Part shown: positions 63,253-64,000 of the stretch, piece by piece
Layout of the letters: each line of letters opens with the position of its first letter
Numbering within the stretch: position 1 is the stretch's first letter
Assembly: GCF_001870465.1 (NCBI RefSeq)
Contig: NZ_MDGK01000063.1
Location: 109,745 to 173,744 of the forward strand
From: Pseudomonas extremorientalis
GTDB taxonomy: Bacteria; Pseudomonadota; Gammaproteobacteria; Pseudomonadales; Pseudomonadaceae
Direction of reading: 5' to 3'
DNA length: 64,000 bases
Made by a program: the position numbers and the translations under genes
Notes under the pieces: generated by a model
Databases searched by the model: none
Told to the model about the DNA's origin: nothing
What the model saw: the letters and a program-made list of their open reading frames with translations, nothing else

Positions 63253-63343
63253 GTGTGGGAGGGGGCTTGCCCCCGATTGCAGAGTGTCAGCCAGCAAATC
63301 AGATACTGACACACCGCTATCGGGGGCAAGCCCCCTCCCACAT
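63253..63343. repeat. REPIN after hutF
   Basis: TGTGGGAGGGGGCTTGCCCC and its inverted copy flank about 45 bases with GTCAG/CTGAC inner arms. It closely resembles the doublet at 10070-10162 and lies between the convergent hutF and blc. Confidence 0.85.
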
Positions 63344-63363
63344 TGGATTGAGGAGTTCTCAGA

Positions 63364-63933
63364 TTATTGCGAAGTCTTCGCCATCTGCTTGTCCGACGTA
63401 CGCCAGATCAACCGTGTGGTGTCATACCCCTGCTGTCGCGCCCTGCTCAGCAGGTCTTCGCGGGTGTCCGCATTGACCGTTGGCGTGCGCGACAGGATCC
63501 ACATGTAGCGCCGGCTCGGGCTGCCGACAATGGCGGTCTTGTAGTCATCGCTGACATACAGCACCCAGTAATCGCCCTTGGCGACGCCCGGCAGCAGCGA
63601 GGTGAACCAGTTGTTGAATTCCACCCAGAGCTTGTCGGTCTTGCCCGGCACTTGCGGGGTGGCGGTACCCTTGGCTTCCTCCCACTTCCATTCAGTCGTC
63701 AGGCAGCGGTTGAACACCGACATGTCGCCGTCCGGCAACAGGGTGTAGCGGGCTTCGGACTGCGCACAGTTGCGCTGGAAGTACATCGGCAATCGGGCCA
63801 ACTCATACCAGGTGCCCTGGTAACGCTTGAGGTTGACGTTGCTCGCTGTCTTGGGTTGCAGATCATCGCCAGAATGGCTGGCACAGCCCGCCAAAAACAG
63901 GCTGGCACAAAGGAACAAAACAAAACGCATCAT
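63364..63933 (-). CDS. blc: Outer-membrane lipoprotein lipocalin
   Basis: The 189-residue lipoprotein has the signal and lipobox LFLAGCAS (lipidated Cys near 17) and then a lipocalin barrel. Its first strand motif is YQGTWYELARLPMYFQ (GxW), with YWVLYVSDDYKTAIVG and YMWILSRTPTV later. Bacterial lipocalins bind fatty acids or lysophospholipids and help membrane upkeep under stress. ATG at 63933 follows GGGAG by seven bases. Confidence 0.93.
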   Translation of the reverse strand: MMRFVLFLCASLFLAGCASHSGDDLQPKTASNVNLKRYQGTWYELARLPMYFQRNCAQSEARYTLLPDGDMSVFNRCLTTEWKWEEAKGTATPQVPGKTDKLWVEFNNWFTSLLPGVAKGDYWVLYVSDDYKTAIVGSPSRRYMWILSRTPTVNADTREDLLSRARQQGYDTTRLIWRTSDKQMAKTSQ

Positions 63934-63963
63934 TCTTCTTCTCCCGCAGGCTTGCGCCCCGGT

Positions 63964-64000
63964 TTACTTCAGGCCTTGCCCGGAAAACATCAGAACCTTG
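63964..64000 (-). CDS. C-terminal end of an unidentified gene upstream of blc
   Basis: Only eleven codons and a TAA are visible (ending KVLMFSGQGLK). The frame ends 30 bases before blc on the same strand, so it is probably the upstream member of a blc operon. It is too short to identify. Confidence 0.4.
   Translation of the reverse strand, partial: KVLMFSGQGLK

Overview
The window is a GC-rich, gene-dense piece of chromosome from a Pseudomonas of the fluorescens group. The evidence is the gene order, which follows the core Pseudomonas layout ponA-maeB-rpmE-priA-argS-hslVU-pha-ubiEJB-hisIE-tatABC-opgGH-hut, the class II (medium-chain) PHA genes, the five-step hut pathway with HutF and HutG, and many palindromic REP/REPIN elements in the gaps. 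No tRNA, rRNA, CRISPR array, phage, transposase or plasmid feature was seen.

Layout. 1-10.6 kb holds housekeeping genes: the end of PBP1A, malic enzyme, a broken nuclease gene, ribosomal protein L31, PriA, ArgS, a SPOR protein, the HslVU protease behind a heat-shock-type promoter, and a DUF971 protein. 10.7-25.2 kb is the PHA cluster (phaC1-phaZ-phaC2-phaD on +, phaF-phaI on -, plus a small PHA-associated gene). It is split between phaD and phaF by about 7.5 kb of accessory DNA that encodes a chaperone-usher fimbria and a divergent LuxR-type response regulator. 25.3-31.3 kb carries ubiquinone biosynthesis (ubiE, ubiJ, ubiB), hisI-hisE, tatABC and rsmE. 31.4-39 kb is sensing and uptake: two tandem chemoreceptors and an amino-acid ABC transporter with two paralogous binding proteins. 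39.2-47.1 kb holds opgGH (periplasmic glucans), dtd, pip, and a two-gene operon of a choline-type binding protein and an esterase.

47.3-63.2 kb is the histidine-utilisation locus in three units: hutF (+), hutC-hutD (-), and a ten-gene operon on the - strand running from hutU to hutG. The long operon contains an NCS1 permease, an OpuA-like ABC transporter (hutXWV), two HAL-family lyases, hutT, hutI and hutG. A sigma-54 promoter precedes hutU and a HutC-type operator overlaps its predicted start point; a second operator lies between hutC and hutF. The lipocalin gene blc and the tail of another gene close the window.

The observations most worth following: the first HAL-family lyase of the hut operon lacks the Ala-Ser-Gly triad that forms the MIO cofactor and sits directly behind a betaine-type ABC transporter; a complete fimbrial locus interrupts the PHA cluster; and the secreted nuclease gene is frameshifted inside its conserved VDGDT motif, with the rpmE terminator lying inside its signal-peptide coding region.
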